In this document: one piece after another, positions 62,410 through 64,000 of the stretch
Layout of the letters: each line of letters starts with the position of its first letter
Position numbering within the stretch: the first letter of the stretch is position 1
DNA from: Corallococcus caeni
GTDB taxonomy: Bacteria > Myxococcota > Myxococcia > Myxococcales > Myxococcaceae
Assembly: GCF_036245865.1 (NCBI RefSeq)
Contig: NZ_BTTW01000005.1
Span: 496,001 to 560,000 of the forward strand
Length of the DNA: 64,000 nt
Direction: 5' to 3'
Notes under the pieces: model-generated
The model's input: only the letters and a program-made list of their open reading frames with translations
What the model was told of the DNA's origin: nothing
Database searches by the model: none
Position numbers and translations under genes: made by a program

Positions 62410-63047
62410 GAGGACCGGGACCTGGGGAAGGCGATGCGGGGGTGGAACAGCGTCAGCGGCCGATGCGAGCCCTGTGCCAGGAGCCGGGATTTTCCGGCTC
62501 GCGCGGCCGGCCACGCCAACCGGTTGATCCGCTTCGCTTTTGCGACACTCGGATGCGGCCTGGGTCCCAGCTCATCAGCAGACACCCCTCGGTTCCGGGG
62601 AGTTTTTACAGCCCCGAGACGGAAACGTTTTCCGCCCTGCACATCCCAATACGTCGGGTCCGGAAGACCTTGGACGATTTCCGCCCACTACCGCCAACAC
62701 GCCTGCCGCGACGCGCAGTCCCTTCACGATGACAGCACGTCGTGCGGGTTTCCAGTGCGCAGCGACATGAACATCCACGCTGGAAAACATGTCGTTCGCT
62801 CTCGAAGAAAGCCGAGATTGCGAGGCTCCCTGCGGGTGCCGGGAAGGCGCTGAGGCGCTAGAGGAACGTACGGCTCCAACTGTGTTGGGACGCCGACAAA
62901 TCGGCCTGGGATGAAGCGGCCTGCGTGGATGGCGGGACTTTCACGGCTGCTGGCGGAACGCGGCTGCGTGCGGTGGGGACGCGGTTCCGAGGCGATGCCG
63001 TTCGCCTCGCGGATCCGCCGCTGGAGCCTGTATCCCGGAGTTCTTCG
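62410..63047. other. Intergenic stretch without a supported gene
   Basis: About 640 bp between the Ser/Thr kinase (or 530 bp if the upstream start is used) and the PfkB kinase. I see no convincing gene or RNA. The only structure noted is the inverted repeat CGGAAA-CGT-TTTCCG at 62620-62634. The first 105 bp may be coding if GTG 62514 is the kinase start. Confidence 0.6.
62620..62634. promoter_or_regulatory. Inverted repeat upstream of the Ser/Thr kinase
   Basis: CGGAAA (62620-62625) and TTTCCG (62629-62634) form a perfect 6-bp inverted repeat around a CGT centre, about 210 bp before the kinase start. It could be an operator half-site pair, but may be coincidental. Confidence 0.25.
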
Positions 63048-63992
63048 CTACGACGGTGCGGGCTGGACGTCGGGCTTCACGTCCGCGAGCAGGCCTTCCA
63101 CTTCATCCCGATACGGCAGCCCCGCCTGCGCTCCCAGCCGTGTCGTCGCGATGGCCGCGGCGGCGTGCGCGAAGCGCGCGGCGGTGAGGAGCGGCTGGGA
63201 CTCCGCCAGGGCGACACAGAGCGCCGCGCAGAAGGCATCCCCCGCTCCGGTCGTATCCACCGTGTCCACCGGCAGGTGCGGCAGCCACGCCTCCTCCTCC
63301 CGTGACACCAGCAGACTGCCCCCGGGCGCCGCGATGATGGCCGCCCCCACGCCTCGCATCAGCAGATTGATGGCGGCGCGCCGCGCGGAAGCGCGGTCAT
63401 GCACCCGGATGCCCGTCAGCGTCCGGGCCTCGGAGGCGTTGGGCCGGAGGACGTGCACGTCCTCCAGCAACACCTCCGGCAGCGGCACGGCCGGCGCGGG
63501 ATCCAACACCACCCGGACACCCGCGGCACGCGCCAGACGGACCGCCGCCTGGACCGCGTCCAGCGGCACCTCCAACTGCACGAGCAACACCCGCGCGGTG
63601 GCGATCAACTCCGCGCTCCGCAACACGTCCCGGATGGACAGGCTGTGATTGGCGCCCGGCGCGGAGAAGGTCTGCTTCCTCCCGCCTCCATCCACCATCA
63701 CCAGCACCGCGCCGGAGGGCTCCTCCGACGCGGGCACCACCGACTCCAGCGCCACGCCTTCCTGCGTCAGCCACGCCACCTGCGTCAGGCCGCGCCCATC
63801 CATCCCCACCCGCGCCACCAGCGCGGCACGCGCCCCCAACCTCACGGCGGCCACGGCGCCGTTGGCTCCCTTTCCTCCGAGCGCTTCCTGGAAGACGTCG
63901 CCCTGGGCGCTGCCTCCCGGCTCCGGCAACGACCTGCCTCGCACGAGGTAGTCCGTGGCCACGCCTCCCACCACCACGACGTCCGGGCTCAT
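63048..63992 (-). CDS. PfkB-family sugar kinase (ribokinase-like)
   Basis: A 314-residue PfkB kinase. The N-terminal motif GGKGANGAVAAVRLG and the C-terminal DTTGAGDAFCAAL (catalytic Asp and anion hole) are intact. It resembles ribokinase ('VVVVGGVATDYLVRG', 'LLVQLEVPLDAVQAAVRLARAAGVRVVLDPAPA', 'VLRPNASEARTLTG'). It would phosphorylate a sugar or nucleoside with ATP in the cytoplasm; ribose is the most likely substrate. It is at the right edge of the window and its neighbours upstream are not visible. Confidence 0.92.
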   Translation of the reverse strand: MSPDVVVVGGVATDYLVRGRSLPEPGGSAQGDVFQEALGGKGANGAVAAVRLGARAALVARVGMDGRGLTQVAWLTQEGVALESVVPASEEPSGAVLVMVDGGGRKQTFSAPGANHSLSIRDVLRSAELIATARVLLVQLEVPLDAVQAAVRLARAAGVRVVLDPAPAVPLPEVLLEDVHVLRPNASEARTLTGIRVHDRASARRAAINLLMRGVGAAIIAAPGGSLLVSREEEAWLPHLPVDTVDTTGAGDAFCAALCVALAESQPLLTAARFAHAAAAIATTRLGAQAGLPYRDEVEGLLADVKPDVQPAPS

Positions 63993-64000
63993 GGCGGGAC

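Noticed and set aside
62540..63047. Small open frames in the gap before the PfkB kinase
   Set aside because: Short, without ribosome-binding sites, motifs or consistent codon use.

Overview
The window is high-GC DNA with strong codon bias and dense genes. It reads as chromosome of a myxobacterium, most likely Myxococcaceae (Corallococcus/Myxococcus-like). This placement is inferred from content: two eukaryotic-type Ser/Thr kinases, several orphan-type histidine kinases and single-domain receivers, many lipoproteins, TPR proteins, Tad pilus pieces and a Gly-rich surface lipoprotein. I found no phage, insertion sequence, CRISPR array, tRNA or rRNA. About 52 genes are supported.

Layout. 1-5081: partial ABC ATPase, secreted NTF2-like protein, gyrA (with a candidate promoter and an overlapping inverted repeat) and a TPR protein. 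5172-10345: SAM methyltransferase, secreted M24 peptidase, receiver, TPR protein, EEP-family nuclease. 10321-15545 (minus): thioesterase, a double Tim44-like/zinc-ribbon protein coupled to a TPM-like protein, ung, and two coupled lipoproteins, one with a JAMM-like HxHP motif. 15688-22632 (plus): CpaF-type ATPase, a membrane protein, a Gly-rich lipoprotein, a Ser/Thr kinase and a small RuvC-fold protein. 22640-29832: a degenerate GT51 protein, an FNR-like reductase, a coupled WD40 lipoprotein and LpoA-like lipoprotein, dnaJ and a small orphan. 29919-35415: ABC exporter, membrane proteins, a tail-anchored protein and two orphan proteins. 35486-39505 (minus): four-gene TadE/TadG operon. 39608-42673: RapA/SNF2-type ATPase.

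43015-55359 is the most unusual part. A PAS-GAF kinase is followed by an apparent operon of a penta-heme lipoprotein, a FIST sensor protein, a hybrid kinase with three C-terminal receivers and a single-domain receiver. Next comes a translationally coupled operon of tryptophan 2,3-dioxygenase, a kynureninase-like PLP enzyme and an O-methyltransferase. The dioxygenase carries a roughly 180-residue His/Ala/Pro repeat tail and two GGGCPM motifs. Heme is a shared theme across this stretch.

55526-63992: a dienelactone-hydrolase-fold protein lacking its nucleophile Ser, a LuxR-type regulator divergent from a soluble kinase, a receiver closely related to the one at 51163, an ABC1/UbiB kinase, a Ser/Thr kinase with PilZ and J-like domains, and a PfkB sugar kinase.

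Several proteins keep a fold but appear to have lost or changed catalytic residues (GT51-like, hydrolase, J-like domain, N-terminal receiver of the hybrid kinase). Short tandem repeats at several gene ends carry stop codons. All functional calls come from reading motifs by eye; no database search was run.
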